Assembly: GCF_006475605.1 (NCBI RefSeq)
Contig: NZ_SSBC01000010.1
Location: forward strand, 1-64,000
Source: Asticcacaulis tiandongensis
GTDB taxonomy: Bacteria; Pseudomonadota; Alphaproteobacteria; Caulobacterales; Caulobacteraceae
Direction of reading: 5' to 3'
DNA: 64,000 bases
Shown here: positions 1 to 8,095 of the stretch, in pieces
How positions within the stretch are numbered: position 1 is the stretch's first letter
How the letters are laid out: every line of letters starts with the position of its first letter
Notes under the pieces: generated by a model
What the model saw: only the letters and a program-made list of their open reading frames with translations
Databases searched by the model: none
Told to the model about the DNA's origin: nothing
Position numbers and translations under genes: made by a program

Positions 1-49
1 GAAAACCAAAAACATAACCGGGCAGCGCTCTCAAACCGGTTACAAGTGT

Positions 50-126
<77 letters not shown>

Positions 127-150
127 TTATCTCAGAAAACAATATCCTAG

Positions 151-174
151 AAGCCCGCAAAAGCGGGCTTTTCT
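151..174 (+). terminator. Rho-independent terminator of the tRNA
   Basis: AAGCCCGC, a 4-nt AAAA loop and GCGGGCTT followed by TTCT form a short GC-rich stem 25 nt after the tRNA 3' end. It is oriented to end tRNA transcription. Confidence 0.8.
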
Positions 175-198
175 GCGTTTGAGGGCCGTGGCTTACGT

Positions 199-276
199 CT
201 AATATAAAGTTTGTCGATAGAATGACTGCCCGACAGACGGGTGCCGCATGGCTATCCGCTAAAACAAAGTTTCTCG
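199..276 (+). repeat. Imperfect 18-bp direct repeat, 60 bp apart
   Basis: The 18-mers at 199-216 and 259-276 both begin CTAA, share AAAGTTT and end TCG, matching at 15 of 18 positions exactly 60 bp apart. They lie in the gene-free stretch between the tRNA terminator and the hairpin at 320-358. They could be operator or RNA elements; nothing more can be said from the sequence. Confidence 0.35.
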
Positions 277-319
277 GTCTCATCCCCCAAGCCCCCAGTC
301 CGTGGGGAACGAGCAAATC

Positions 320-358
320 GCGCGTCACTCACCTGCTTGGTGACGCGCCTATTTTTTT
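320..358 (+). terminator. Strong plus-strand intrinsic terminator
   Basis: GCGCGTCAC (320-328) and GTGACGCGC (340-348) form a perfect 9-bp stem with an 11-nt loop, followed by CTA and seven Ts. On the plus strand no protein gene precedes it after the tRNA, whose own terminator is at 151-174. The interval 175-319 therefore either carries a short untranslated transcript or this hairpin is a second-line terminator. Confidence 0.7.
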
Positions 359-360
359 CG

Positions 361-546
361 CTATTTATCGGATGCAGCTTTTTCCAGAGTGTAATCAAAA
401 TAGGATGACCTTTTTTCGCTGTTTCCATCGAACCAGATACATTCAACGGATACCTTGCCTAAGGTTGCATCTATGTTTTCAATGATCATCACCGGCCCGC
501 CTGATTTTAGCTGCACCTTATCGCCTACGGTAAAAGCCTCTGACAT
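361..546 (-). CDS. YodC-like DUF2158 small protein
   Basis: This is a 61-residue protein of the YodC/DUF2158 family, small cytosolic proteins of unknown function that fold as a single SH3-like barrel. The family pattern is visible at the N-terminus: FTVGDKVQLKSGGPVM at residues 5-20, then a central CIWFD at 36-40. The start at 546 is chosen over an upstream in-frame Met because AGGAG lies at a good distance before it and homology begins there. The gene is alone on its strand and ends beside the hairpin at 320-358. Its upstream region is shared head-to-head with the organosulfur island. No biochemical function is assigned to the family with confidence. Confidence 0.75.
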   Translation of the reverse strand: MSEAFTVGDKVQLKSGGPVMIIENIDATLGKVSVECIWFDGNSEKRSSYFDYTLEKAASDK

Positions 547-648
547 TTTTCTAACTCCTGAGTATGGGGCTGCGAAATAACTGAATCTCAGGATGCAAAT
601 TTTCAATTGGTAAGTGGCAGACAGGTGTTATCGGGTTTGGCTTAAATT

Positions 649-665
649 CATATCATATTGGAATG
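649..665 (+). promoter_or_regulatory. Candidate island operator, site 1 (weak)
   Basis: CATATCATATTGGAATG matches the left half of the recurring island dyad CATATCAA-n-TTGATATG, but its right half is degraded. It lies in the 328-bp gap between the small YodC-like gene and the solute-binding protein gene. The rest of that gap is AT-rich, including CTTAATTAAG near 744-753, and has no supportable gene. Confidence 0.35.
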
Positions 666-823
666 TTAACGAAGTTTTATAAAGCTAGGAAAGAATAGTT
701 GGGCTAATTTCAGACTAGAGAATTAATTGAGCGTTAGCACATGCTTAATTAAGTATATGATTTAAATGAAAAATATGTTCAAACTTACGCCGAGCGTGAT
801 CGCAGGGATTGGTGAGTAGTTTA

Positions 824-840
824 CATATCAAATTGATATG
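824..840 (+). promoter_or_regulatory. Candidate island operator, site 2 (perfect dyad)
   Basis: CATATCAAATTGATATG is a perfect 8-1-8 palindrome centred at 832, ending 34 bp before the start codon of the solute-binding protein gene. It is the best example of a motif found in most promoter gaps of the island. The binding protein is inferred to be the Rrf2 regulator at 16384-16815. Confidence 0.6.
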
Positions 841-874
841 ATAATCCATGGGGTGCGCTGCTTATGGAGTTATC

Positions 875-2467
875 ATGCTGTCACGTCGATCCCTTCTTGC
901 CCTGTTTCCCCTCACGGCTGCCGGAACCTTGCTGGCCTCTTGCGGCAGGCCACCTGCGAACGGTAACGGCGCGTCAAAGACGCTCACGGCAACAATCGGC
1001 TACCCTGAACCGCACACGATTTTTGCACCGGGCGGCGGTGGCGGTGGGCCTGGCTTTTCCGGCTCCAAGGTGCTGGAACGTCTGGTACGATATAATGCCG
1101 ATCAGAGCTTTACCCCTATTTTGGCTGAAAGCTGGGCTCTGGCGGATGACGCCAGATCGGTGGCAATCAAACTGCGCGCTAATGTTAAGTGGCACGACGG
1201 TCAGCCGTTCACTTCAGACGATGTGGTGTGGACGGTGACGGAGTACTGGAAGCCGTTTTTCCCGCAGACCATTCTCGATTTCCTGAGTGGCGTTGAAGCG
1301 ACGGGGACGCATGAGGTCACGGTCCATTTTGACCGGCCCGTACCGGAATTTAGCGTTGGCTATCTGTTTGGTGATCTGACGAACTACATTTTGCCTAAAC
1401 ACCTGTATGCGGGAACCGATATCCTGCTCAATCCGGTCAATAATGCACCGGTGGGTACAGGCCCATGGAAATTTTCGAAATGGGTGCGGGGCTCGTTTGC
1501 CGAATTCGTGCGCAATCCCGACTATTGGGTGGCCGGTCAGCCGAGGCTCGACAAGCTTATTATCCGCTGGTGGCGTGAGCCGGCGTCGCGTGCGGCGGCT
1601 TTTGAGACCGGAGAACTGGATGTCGGCGTCTCCAATCCGGCACCACTTGGGGACATCGAACGGCTGAAGGCCAATCCAAATCTGAACGTTCAGTTTGAGG
1701 ATCAGGGTGCGCCTCTGGGGCTTCATTTCAACACGAAAAATCCGGTTGTATCTGATGTGCGGGTTCGCCGCGCCCTGTTACATGCCATTGATCGGGAGTT
1801 TATCGCCAGGACGGTCTATTATGGTCTGGCCAAGCCCGCGATCAGTCCGATTCTGTCGACCAATAAGCTATATTTCAATCCGGATGTCCCGACCTACGTC
1901 TTTGATCCGGCGCTGGCCGGACGCTTGCTTGATGAGGCCGGCTATTCCAAAAAAGCTGATGGCAAGCGCTTTACGCTCAGTTTGCTGGCATCGGGATGGT
2001 CGGAGGAAAATGGCAAGGCGGGGGCTTATCTGAAACAGGTCTTTGAGGATCTGGGCATCCCGACCACGCTTAAGGTGCCGGACCGGGCCAATTCACTGAA
2101 AGCGCTTTATACGGATTATGATTTTGACGTGGCCTATAGTCAGGGTGGTGGCACCTATAATGATCCCATCCCCGATCTGCCGTTGGTGTTTGGAACCGCA
2201 GGCATCAGCAAGGGGCTGATTTTCCGTAACAGTTCACGCTATTCCAATCCGAAGCTTGATGCCTTGTTCGATCGGATAAAGCAGGAAACCGATACTATAA
2301 GACGTAAGGCTGACATCGATCAGGTGGCGCGCATTATTCTTGAGGACGCGCCGCTGGTGCCGCTGATCGAATGGCCGACGCATATTATCGCTCAGAAAAC
2401 GGTACATTTCGATTCCCCTGCCGCGCAGATTGCGGCGGATTCATGGGGCGATGTGTGGAAGGATTAA
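875..2467 (+). CDS. Extracytoplasmic solute-binding lipoprotein (SBP family 5)
   Basis: This 530-residue protein is of the DppA/OppA/GsiB type (SBP_bac_5) and should deliver a peptide-like or glutathione-like ligand to the ABC importer encoded at 6.2-10.1 kb. The N-terminus carries twin arginines (SRRSLL) and a lipobox LASC with the lipid-anchoring Cys at residue 23. Family blocks such as KWHDGQPFTSDDVVWT and GTGPWKF are present. The start at 875 is chosen because GGAG precedes it and it directly begins the signal peptide; an upstream in-frame Met would add nine residues. The mature protein has no Met at all, and the lipobox Cys is its only Cys, fitting expression under sulfur starvation. A palindromic operator lies 34 bp upstream. 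Confidence 0.9.
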   Translation: MLSRRSLLALFPLTAAGTLLASCGRPPANGNGASKTLTATIGYPEPHTIFAPGGGGGGPGFSGSKVLERLVRYNADQSFTPILAESWALADDARSVAIKLRANVKWHDGQPFTSDDVVWTVTEYWKPFFPQTILDFLSGVEATGTHEVTVHFDRPVPEFSVGYLFGDLTNYILPKHLYAGTDILLNPVNNAPVGTGPWKFSKWVRGSFAEFVRNPDYWVAGQPRLDKLIIRWWREPASRAAAFETGELDVGVSNPAPLGDIERLKANPNLNVQFEDQGAPLGLHFNTKNPVVSDVRVRRALLHAIDREFIARTVYYGLAKPAISPILSTNKLYFNPDVPTYVFDPALAGRLLDEAGYSKKADGKRFTLSLLASGWSEENGKAGAYLKQVFEDLGIPTTLKVPDRANSLKALYTDYDFDVAYSQGGGTYNDPIPDLPLVFGTAGISKGLIFRNSSRYSNPKLDALFDRIKQETDTIRRKADIDQVARIILEDAPLVPLIEWPTHIIAQKTVHFDSPAAQIAADSWGDVWKD

Positions 2468-2477
2468 GACCATAACC

Positions 2478-2570
2478 CTGGATCGCCGCGATCTGCTGGC
2501 CGGTTTGGGGCGATCTTCCTGCGCACCGACGGCGTCAGGAACGGGGATGGTTGGCATCTACAGGGGTTGA
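2478..2570 (+). pseudogene. Possible remnant of a Tat/lipoprotein leader
   Basis: One frame reads LDRRDLLAGLGRSSC and continues to a stop at 2568-2570. It resembles the first 20-30 residues of a twin-arginine exported protein, but has no normal start codon, no clear ribosome site and no downstream continuation. It may be the debris of a second binding-protein gene. It could also be chance. The rest of the 2468-2816 gap holds two candidate operators and no other gene. Confidence 0.25.
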
Positions 2571-2581
2571 TTTAAAAATAC

Positions 2582-2598
2582 TAAACTAATTTGATAGG
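2582..2598 (-). promoter_or_regulatory. Candidate island operator, site 4
   Basis: Read on the minus strand the site is CCTATCAAATTAGTTTA. It keeps the TATCAAATT core of the island motif, and its plus-strand flank TTGATAGGAAATAA is repeated almost exactly before the DszB-like gene (near 16866). It lies 218 bp upstream of the TonB receptor start. Confidence 0.4.
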
Positions 2599-2641
2599 AA
2601 ATAATGCGTTCCGACTACGCGTTTGCGCTTTCATTTTAATT

Positions 2642-2658
2642 CATATCAATTAAATATG
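2642..2658 (+). promoter_or_regulatory. Candidate island operator, site 3
   Basis: CATATCAATTAAATATG shares both outer arms (CATAT and ATATG) and most central bases with the perfect dyad at 824-840, and both are followed by AT-rich sequence beginning AT. It sits 158 bp upstream of the TonB-dependent receptor start. Confidence 0.5.
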
Positions 2659-2816
2659 ATTATGGAATTGATTTGAGGCTCTGGCCTCCGGTCGAGAGTG
2701 TTCAAACACATCAAAGTGCCTGAAGGGCGCGTCCGATTGTTCCTCCCCACAATTTGCACATAACGTCCGGCGCAGATTCCGCAGAGAACGCACGCCGGTT
2801 TCCATTGGAGAAAAGT

Positions 2817-5021
2817 ATGAAACGGGCTGTTCAATCCCGCTGGGCGGGTTCGACCGCGCTTACCCTGAGTCTGGCCATCGGCCTGTCTGTTCTGACGCAA
2901 GGTGTATCTGTCGCCAACGCAACGGATGATGCCGGTGCTGTAGCGGATGCCGAAGAGATTCAGGAGGTGGTTGTCACCGCTGAATTCCGTCGCGCCAGTC
3001 TTCAGAAAACGCCGATTGCCATTACGGTCGTGACACCCGAAGTGCTTGAGCTGCGGGCGATTGAAAATTTGCGTGATGTGGTGACGCGTGTGCCGGGTCT
3101 GGCGGCACCGGTCGCGCTTCAGCATTCGCAGACCAGCTATTATATTCGCGGGGTGGGGGAATCGGATTCGATCGCCAATCAGACGGTCGGCACCTATGTC
3201 GATGATGTCTATATCTCGCGGCCCATTGGCGGCACCTTCGAACTGAATGATGTTGAGGATATTCAGGTACTAAGGGGGCCTCAGGGCACGCTCTATGGCC
3301 GTAACTCGTCAGCGGGTGCCATTAAGGTGACGACGCGGTTGCCTGATAACGAACTCAGAACCTTTCTGGAAATCGGTGGCGGCAACTATTCGGCCAATAT
3401 CCTGCGGGCCGGCATTTCGGGCCCGATAATCAAGGATAAGCTGGCGGCCAGTATCTCTTACATACACCGCGAGCGTCAGGGCTTTGTCTATAACGTGACT
3501 AACAAGCAATATGTCGGTGATGTGCAGACGGACTCTATACGCTTCAAGCTGAACTATAATGTGACTGACAGGCTGGCTTTGCTGTTTGCTGCTGACTATT
3601 TTGAAGATAATGGCGATCCGACACCGAAGCAAAGCCGTCTTCAGCCCGGCGGCGTGATCGACAAGGGCGTGAACTATTCAGACGTTCTGATCAGCAACAA
3701 GACGGAACTGGGCGGGGTGTCGTTACGGGCAACCTACCAGCTTAATGAAAATACTGTCCTCAAATCGATTACCTCGACGCGCGCCTTTAAGCAGCCGGGA
3801 TGGTACGATCAGGACGGCAGCGCCACCACCATCAACAAGACCTTTTCCAACCACCGCAACGAGAACTGGGCGCAGGAATTCCAGTATCTCTATAGCGGTG
3901 AGCGCCTGCATGTCGTCGGTGGCCTGTTCTTCCTGTTTGATAATTTCCGCTCCTATCGCACGGGCTATTCTCCCAATGCGACCCATGCGCTTTTGCCCTA
4001 TCGCAGTGAATTCCTTCATGAGCGTATGACGCTTCAGGATTCGGGCGAAAAGACAAAGAACCAGTCGGTGTACGGTCAGCTGACCTATCAGTGGACGCCG
4101 TCTATAGAGGTGATTGTCGGGGGACGCTATACCTCAGAGCAGCATGACTTTACCTTTACCGGCGATGAACGCAACGCTGGCGGCCAGTATCTGCCGGTGC
4201 CCTACACTATACGTCGTGACTATAAGACATGGACGTCCTTTACGCCCAAGGTAGGGATAAACTGGCAGGCTTCTGAGCGTATTGCCGCCTATCTTACCTG
4301 GTCCAAGGGCTTCAAGGCGGGCGGTTTTGACGGGCGCGCCAACTCCAAGGAAGCTGCAGGCCTGCCTTATGATCCTGAATATGTTGTGGCCATTGAAGGC
4401 GGTGTAAAGGCTGATTTCTTCAATCGCACCCTGCGCACCAATCTGGCGATCTTCCATAATGAGGTTGAAGGCTATCAGGCGACGGCGCGGGATGAAAACG
4501 ACGTCAGCCACCGTATCAATCTGGGCGAGGTGGAAACCAGAGGTTTCGAGCTTGAGACCACCTGGCGACCATTGAGCGGCCTGACCTGGCTTTATAATGT
4601 CAGCTATCTCGACTCCGAAGTGCTGACGGCAGGCGGGGCGGCGTCGAACACGGCGACCTTTGTCGGCAAGCAGGTTCAGAATGCACCGAAATGGTCGCAC
4701 TTCCTGTCGGTGGATTATGTGCTGCCGATCACCACGTTCGGCCAGTATCGTTTAGGGGCGGAATATATCCAGCGTTCCAAATATTATACCGATGGCCCGA
4801 ATACCGAAAGCGCTGCGGCCGAAGCGGTTGATCTCGTCAACCTGTCGGCCAGTTTTGTGCCGGAGAATGCGCAGAACTGGCGGGTATCGCTCACGGTACG
4901 TAACCTGCTTGATGAACAATATGATACGGGCGGCGCGAGAGGCAATGGCGTGACCTCGCTCAACGCCACCACCTATTCCGATCCGCGCACATGGTTTGTC
5001 CGTCTGCGCTACGCCTACTGA
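2817..5021 (+). CDS. TonB-dependent outer-membrane receptor
   Basis: This 734-residue receptor has a signal peptide (cleavage probably near residue 36), a TonB box around residues 47-55 (EIQEVVVTA), a plug domain with the LRGPQGTLYGRNSSAG block, and a 22-strand-type barrel ending in aromatic residues (WFVRLRYAY). Such receptors import scarce substrates across the outer membrane using TonB energy. Its position between the binding protein and the ABC importer suggests it carries the same sulfur compound; the substrate is inference. The start follows GGAG at 2807-2810. Only two Met and no Cys occur in 734 residues, an extreme sulfur-sparing composition. A terminator follows at 5032-5070. Confidence 0.93.
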   Translation: MKRAVQSRWAGSTALTLSLAIGLSVLTQGVSVANATDDAGAVADAEEIQEVVVTAEFRRASLQKTPIAITVVTPEVLELRAIENLRDVVTRVPGLAAPVALQHSQTSYYIRGVGESDSIANQTVGTYVDDVYISRPIGGTFELNDVEDIQVLRGPQGTLYGRNSSAGAIKVTTRLPDNELRTFLEIGGGNYSANILRAGISGPIIKDKLAASISYIHRERQGFVYNVTNKQYVGDVQTDSIRFKLNYNVTDRLALLFAADYFEDNGDPTPKQSRLQPGGVIDKGVNYSDVLISNKTELGGVSLRATYQLNENTVLKSITSTRAFKQPGWYDQDGSATTINKTFSNHRNENWAQEFQYLYSGERLHVVGGLFFLFDNFRSYRTGYSPNATHALLPYRSEFLHERMTLQDSGEKTKNQSVYGQLTYQWTPSIEVIVGGRYTSEQHDFTFTGDERNAGGQYLPVPYTIRRDYKTWTSFTPKVGINWQASERIAAYLTWSKGFKAGGFDGRANSKEAAGLPYDPEYVVAIEGGVKADFFNRTLRTNLAIFHNEVEGYQATARDENDVSHRINLGEVETRGFELETTWRPLSGLTWLYNVSYLDSEVLTAGGAASNTATFVGKQVQNAPKWSHFLSVDYVLPITTFGQYRLGAEYIQRSKYYTDGPNTESAAAEAVDLVNLSASFVPENAQNWRVSLTVRNLLDEQYDTGGARGNGVTSLNATTYSDPRTWFVRLRYAY

Positions 5022-5031
5022 CCCACTAAAA

Positions 5032-5070
5032 AAGCCGCGCAGAGTTTAGTCTCATGCGCGGCTTAATTCA
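5032..5070 (+). terminator. Terminator after the TonB receptor gene
   Basis: AAGCCGCGC (5032-5040) pairs with GCGCGGCTT (5056-5064) around a 15-nt loop, with As before and AATT after. It separates the receptor gene from the next transcription unit and abuts the operator at 5069. Confidence 0.7.
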
Positions 5071-5085
5071 TATTAAATCGATAGA
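5069..5085 (+). promoter_or_regulatory. Candidate island operator, site 5
   Basis: CATATTAAATCGATAGA matches the island motif CATATCAAATTGATATG at 13 of 17 positions. It lies 71 bp before the aldo/keto reductase that opens the ABC-importer operon. Confidence 0.4.
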
Positions 5086-5156
5086 CTTTTGCATCAGCGC
5101 GTCTATCAATGCGGGATGCGTCAGGGAGCGCACTCCGTAAATAGGATTCAACGACT

Positions 5157-6188
5157 ATGAAATATGTTAATCTCGGACCGACCGGCACCAAGGTGTCACG
5201 CATCGCCTTCGGTTGCTCAAGCTATGGTTCGACCGACTGGATGCCGTGGGCGTTGCCTGAGTCCGAAGCGCTGCCGTTTTATAAAAAGGCCCTCGATCTG
5301 GGCATTAATTTTTTCGACAATGCCGATTCCTATTCCACAGGTTTGGCAGAAACCATTCATGGCAATGCCTTTGAGGCCCTTGGGGTGCGACGTGACGAGG
5401 TGGTTATCGCCACCAAGGTTTATGGCGCGATGGGCAAGGATGTGAACCAGCGCGGATTATCGCGCAAGCACATCCGTCATGCGGTTGAGGACAGCCTGCG
5501 TCGTCTGAAGACCGATTATATCGATCTGTACCAGATTCATCGTCTCGATACGACAACGCCGCCTGAGGAAATTCTTGAGGCGCTGCACGACCTCATTAAG
5601 GCCGGCAAGGTTCTGCATATCGGGGCCTCAAGCATGTATGCCTGGCAGTTCGCCAAGCTTCAGCATCTTGCCGAAGTGCATGGCTTTACCAAATTCGTCA
5701 CCATGCAGAACCGTTACAACCTCCTTTATCGTGAGGAAGAGCGGGAAATGATCCCCCTGTGCATCGATCAGGGTGTGGGCGTCATCCCCTATAGCCCGCT
5801 GGCGCGCGGTCTTTTGACCGGTTCACGCCGCCGCGGCACGGAACGTTCCAAGGTGGTTAAGGACTTTGCCCGTCCCGAAGACGAGGCTGTCATTGACCGT
5901 GTCCTCGAAGTGGCCCAAGCGCGTGGCGTTCCGGCGGCGCAGATCGGTCTGGCCTGGCTTCTGACACGACCGGGCCTTACGGCACCTATTGTCGGTGCCA
6001 CCAAGCCACATCACCTTGAGGATGCCGTGGCGGCGGTTGATCTGGTGCTGACGGATGAGGAAATCGGCCTGCTTGAGGCTCCCTATAAGGCGCAGCCGCC
6101 CCAGTTCGGGCGGGAAACTGTCGCTTCGCACAATATTGCCGCCAATGCCGCTTTTGCCGCTGCTCAGGGTGCAGAGGCCGGAATCTGA
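5157..6188 (+). CDS. Aldo/keto reductase (first gene of importer operon)
   Basis: This 343-residue NAD(P)H-dependent oxidoreductase has a TIM-barrel fold and resembles the YajO/IolS/Tas branch of the AKR superfamily. Catalytic-tetrad motifs are visible: FFDNADSYSTG (Asp and Tyr), IATKVYG (Lys) and LYQIHRLD (His). The C-terminal cofactor segment contains PIVGATKPHHLED. It opens an operon that continues, with 10-bp or shorter gaps and overlaps, through the ABC importer, tautomerase and MFS genes. It could reduce an aldehyde or ketone released when a C-S bond is broken; that role is inference. Unlike its neighbours it is not clearly Met-poor (6 Met, 2 Cys). Confidence 0.85.
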   Translation: MKYVNLGPTGTKVSRIAFGCSSYGSTDWMPWALPESEALPFYKKALDLGINFFDNADSYSTGLAETIHGNAFEALGVRRDEVVIATKVYGAMGKDVNQRGLSRKHIRHAVEDSLRRLKTDYIDLYQIHRLDTTTPPEEILEALHDLIKAGKVLHIGASSMYAWQFAKLQHLAEVHGFTKFVTMQNRYNLLYREEEREMIPLCIDQGVGVIPYSPLARGLLTGSRRRGTERSKVVKDFARPEDEAVIDRVLEVAQARGVPAAQIGLAWLLTRPGLTAPIVGATKPHHLEDAVAAVDLVLTDEEIGLLEAPYKAQPPQFGRETVASHNIAANAAFAAAQGAEAGI

Positions 6189-6198
6189 GGCGCAGTTC

Positions 6199-7263
6199 AT
6201 GGCATCCCACCGCATTCTTCCGAGTCCCTTTTCCGATCCACTGCGTTTTGACGGCGCGGTCAGGACGAAGGTCACCTCCCGCCCGGTGATTCTGCTGAGG
6301 CGGCTTGTAGTGCGGTTGGTAACCCACGTCCTGCCGCTGATGCTGGCGATTATTACCGGCACCTTCTTTCTCATCCATTCGGCACCGGGCAGTTTCGTCG
6401 AGATCATGTCATCGGAAATGCAGGTGTCGGATCAGGCGATGATTGATCGCCTCAGCGTGACCTATGGGCTCGATCAGCCGCTTTGGGTGCAATATCTCAA
6501 ATACCTCAAGGCTGTAGCGCAGTTCGATCTCGGTTTCTCATACCGGCAAAACCTGCCGGTAATTGAAGCGGTTCTTCATCATCTTCCGGCGACACTGTTG
6601 CTAATGATTTCGGGTATTCTGGTGGCCCTTGTCGCCGGCGTATCCGCAGGGGCCGTAGCGGCGTCGCGGCCCAACAGTTTTATTGATCGCGCCCTGTCGA
6701 TGACGGGGGTATTCCTGTTTGCCGCGCCGGGGTTCTGGCTCGGGATCATGCTGATTGTCCTGTTCGGCGTGACGCTTGGCTGGCTGCCGATAGGTGACAT
6801 GAGAACTATCGGAGCCGATTACGGGTTTTTCGGTAATCTGCTTGATGTCGGATATCATCTTCTGCTGCCAGCTCTGGCCATGGGCCTGCATCAGTCGGCA
6901 ATCTATCTGCGGGTGACGCGCACGGCCATGCTTCAGGCGGCGACGGCAGATTACGTTAAGACGGCACGTGCCAAAGGGCTGTCCGAAGGTACGGTGATTC
7001 TGCGCCATATTTTCCGCAATGCCCTGTTGCCCATTGTGACGGTGCTGGGATTACAATTTGCCTCCGTGCTGTCGGGGTCGGTCGTGATTGAGGCTGTGTT
7101 TAACTGGCCCGGTATCGGCAGCCTGCTATATGACGCCGTTGTGGCCCGCGATTATCCGATGGTTCTGGGCATCATCATCCTCAGTTCGCTGGTCGTCATT
7201 ACGGTCAATCTGGTGGTCGATCTTGTCTATGCGTGGCTCGATCCGCGCATCGTGCTGGAGTAG
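6199..7263 (+). CDS. ABC importer permease, DppB/GsiC type
   Basis: This 354-residue inner-membrane permease is of the peptide/nickel/glutathione importer family. After a cytosolic N-terminus of about 45 residues come six hydrophobic segments. The EAA-type loop that contacts the ATPases reads VKTARAKGLSEGTVILRHI, and FNWPGIGSLLYDAV near the C-terminus is typical of DppB. A longer frame begins inside the preceding reductase gene. The start at 6199 is preferred because it follows the reductase stop by 10 bp and has a GAGG site. It should form a heterodimer with the product of the next gene. It has 12 Met, so the sulfur-sparing bias does not extend to the membrane subunits. Confidence 0.92.
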   Translation: MASHRILPSPFSDPLRFDGAVRTKVTSRPVILLRRLVVRLVTHVLPLMLAIITGTFFLIHSAPGSFVEIMSSEMQVSDQAMIDRLSVTYGLDQPLWVQYLKYLKAVAQFDLGFSYRQNLPVIEAVLHHLPATLLLMISGILVALVAGVSAGAVAASRPNSFIDRALSMTGVFLFAAPGFWLGIMLIVLFGVTLGWLPIGDMRTIGADYGFFGNLLDVGYHLLLPALAMGLHQSAIYLRVTRTAMLQAATADYVKTARAKGLSEGTVILRHIFRNALLPIVTVLGLQFASVLSGSVVIEAVFNWPGIGSLLYDAVVARDYPMVLGIIILSSLVVITVNLVVDLVYAWLDPRIVLE

Positions 7264-7267
7264 GCCG

Positions 7268-8095
7268 ATGACCGATGTCTTTCTTCGTTTCACGCAAAAC
7301 CGGCTGGCGACCGCAGGTCTGGCTATCCTTGGGCTGATCGGATTAATTGCCCTGTCTGCACCGCTTCTGTTTCCCGGTGACCCCTTACGGATTGTGGCAC
7401 CGGCGCTCCAGCCGCCCCTGACGGACGGATACCCTTTCGGCACGGATGCGCTGGGGCGGGATATGCTGGCCATGATCGTTCATGGTACGCGGACAACACT
7501 TCTGATCGGTGTGGCCGCCGCGACGACGGCCATACTGATCGGCGTCACCATAGGGGCGCTGGCGGGCTATTATGGCGGCGTGATCGGTAGTCTGGCGGGG
7601 CGTCTGATCGAATTGTTTCAGACCATTCCCGGCCTTGTCTTTTTGCTGGCTATTGTTTCGTTCGTAGGGCCACAGCTTATCTTTGTGGTGCTTGCCATAG
7701 GTATCGTCTCATGGGAATCGATTGCCCGCCTGACACGCGCTGAGTTTCTCGCCTGGCGCAAACGGGATTTTGTGCTGGCCGGACGGGCCATGGGCATGAC
7801 TGACGCCCGCCTGATCTTTGGCGAAATCCTCCCCAATGCCATAGCGCCGGTCATCGCCGTGTCTACCCTGTCTATTGCCGGTGCCATTCTGGTGGAGTCA
7901 GGCCTGTCGTTTCTCGGGCTGGGCGATCCGTCGGTTTCCACATGGGGGCGGTTGGTGGGCGAGGGGCGGGGCCTGATCCGTACGGCCTGGTATGTCTGCG
8001 CCATTCCCGGCGCCGCCATTGTCCTGACGGTCTTCGCCTTAAGTCTGGTTAGCGATGGCCTGAATGATGTCCTGAATCCGGGGAGCCGCAGATGA
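7268..8095 (+). CDS. ABC importer permease, DppC/GsiD type
   Basis: This 275-residue second permease is of the DppC family. The N-terminal segment FTQNRLATAGLAILGLIGL is the first membrane helix, followed by the periplasmic loop ending HPFGTDALGRD-like in form (here YPFGTDALGRDML). The EAA loop reads VLAGRAMGMTDARLIFGEI, and the ending LNDVLNPGSRR matches the family's conserved tail. The ATG at 7268 lies 4 bp after the previous stop. Its last four bases overlap the start of the first ATPase gene, so the importer subunits are translationally coupled. Confidence 0.92.
   Translation: MTDVFLRFTQNRLATAGLAILGLIGLIALSAPLLFPGDPLRIVAPALQPPLTDGYPFGTDALGRDMLAMIVHGTRTTLLIGVAAATTAILIGVTIGALAGYYGGVIGSLAGRLIELFQTIPGLVFLLAIVSFVGPQLIFVVLAIGIVSWESIARLTRAEFLAWRKRDFVLAGRAMGMTDARLIFGEILPNAIAPVIAVSTLSIAGAILVESGLSFLGLGDPSVSTWGRLVGEGRGLIRTAWYVCAIPGAAIVLTVFALSLVSDGLNDVLNPGSRR

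Noticed and set aside
848-874. Upstream in-frame start for the solute-binding protein
   Set aside because: The added nine residues lie before the signal peptide and would cover the ribosome site that serves the ATG at 875.
1214-1726. Long reading frame antisense to the solute-binding protein gene
   Set aside because: It is a mirror frame of a well-supported gene, has no ribosome site and no family pattern.
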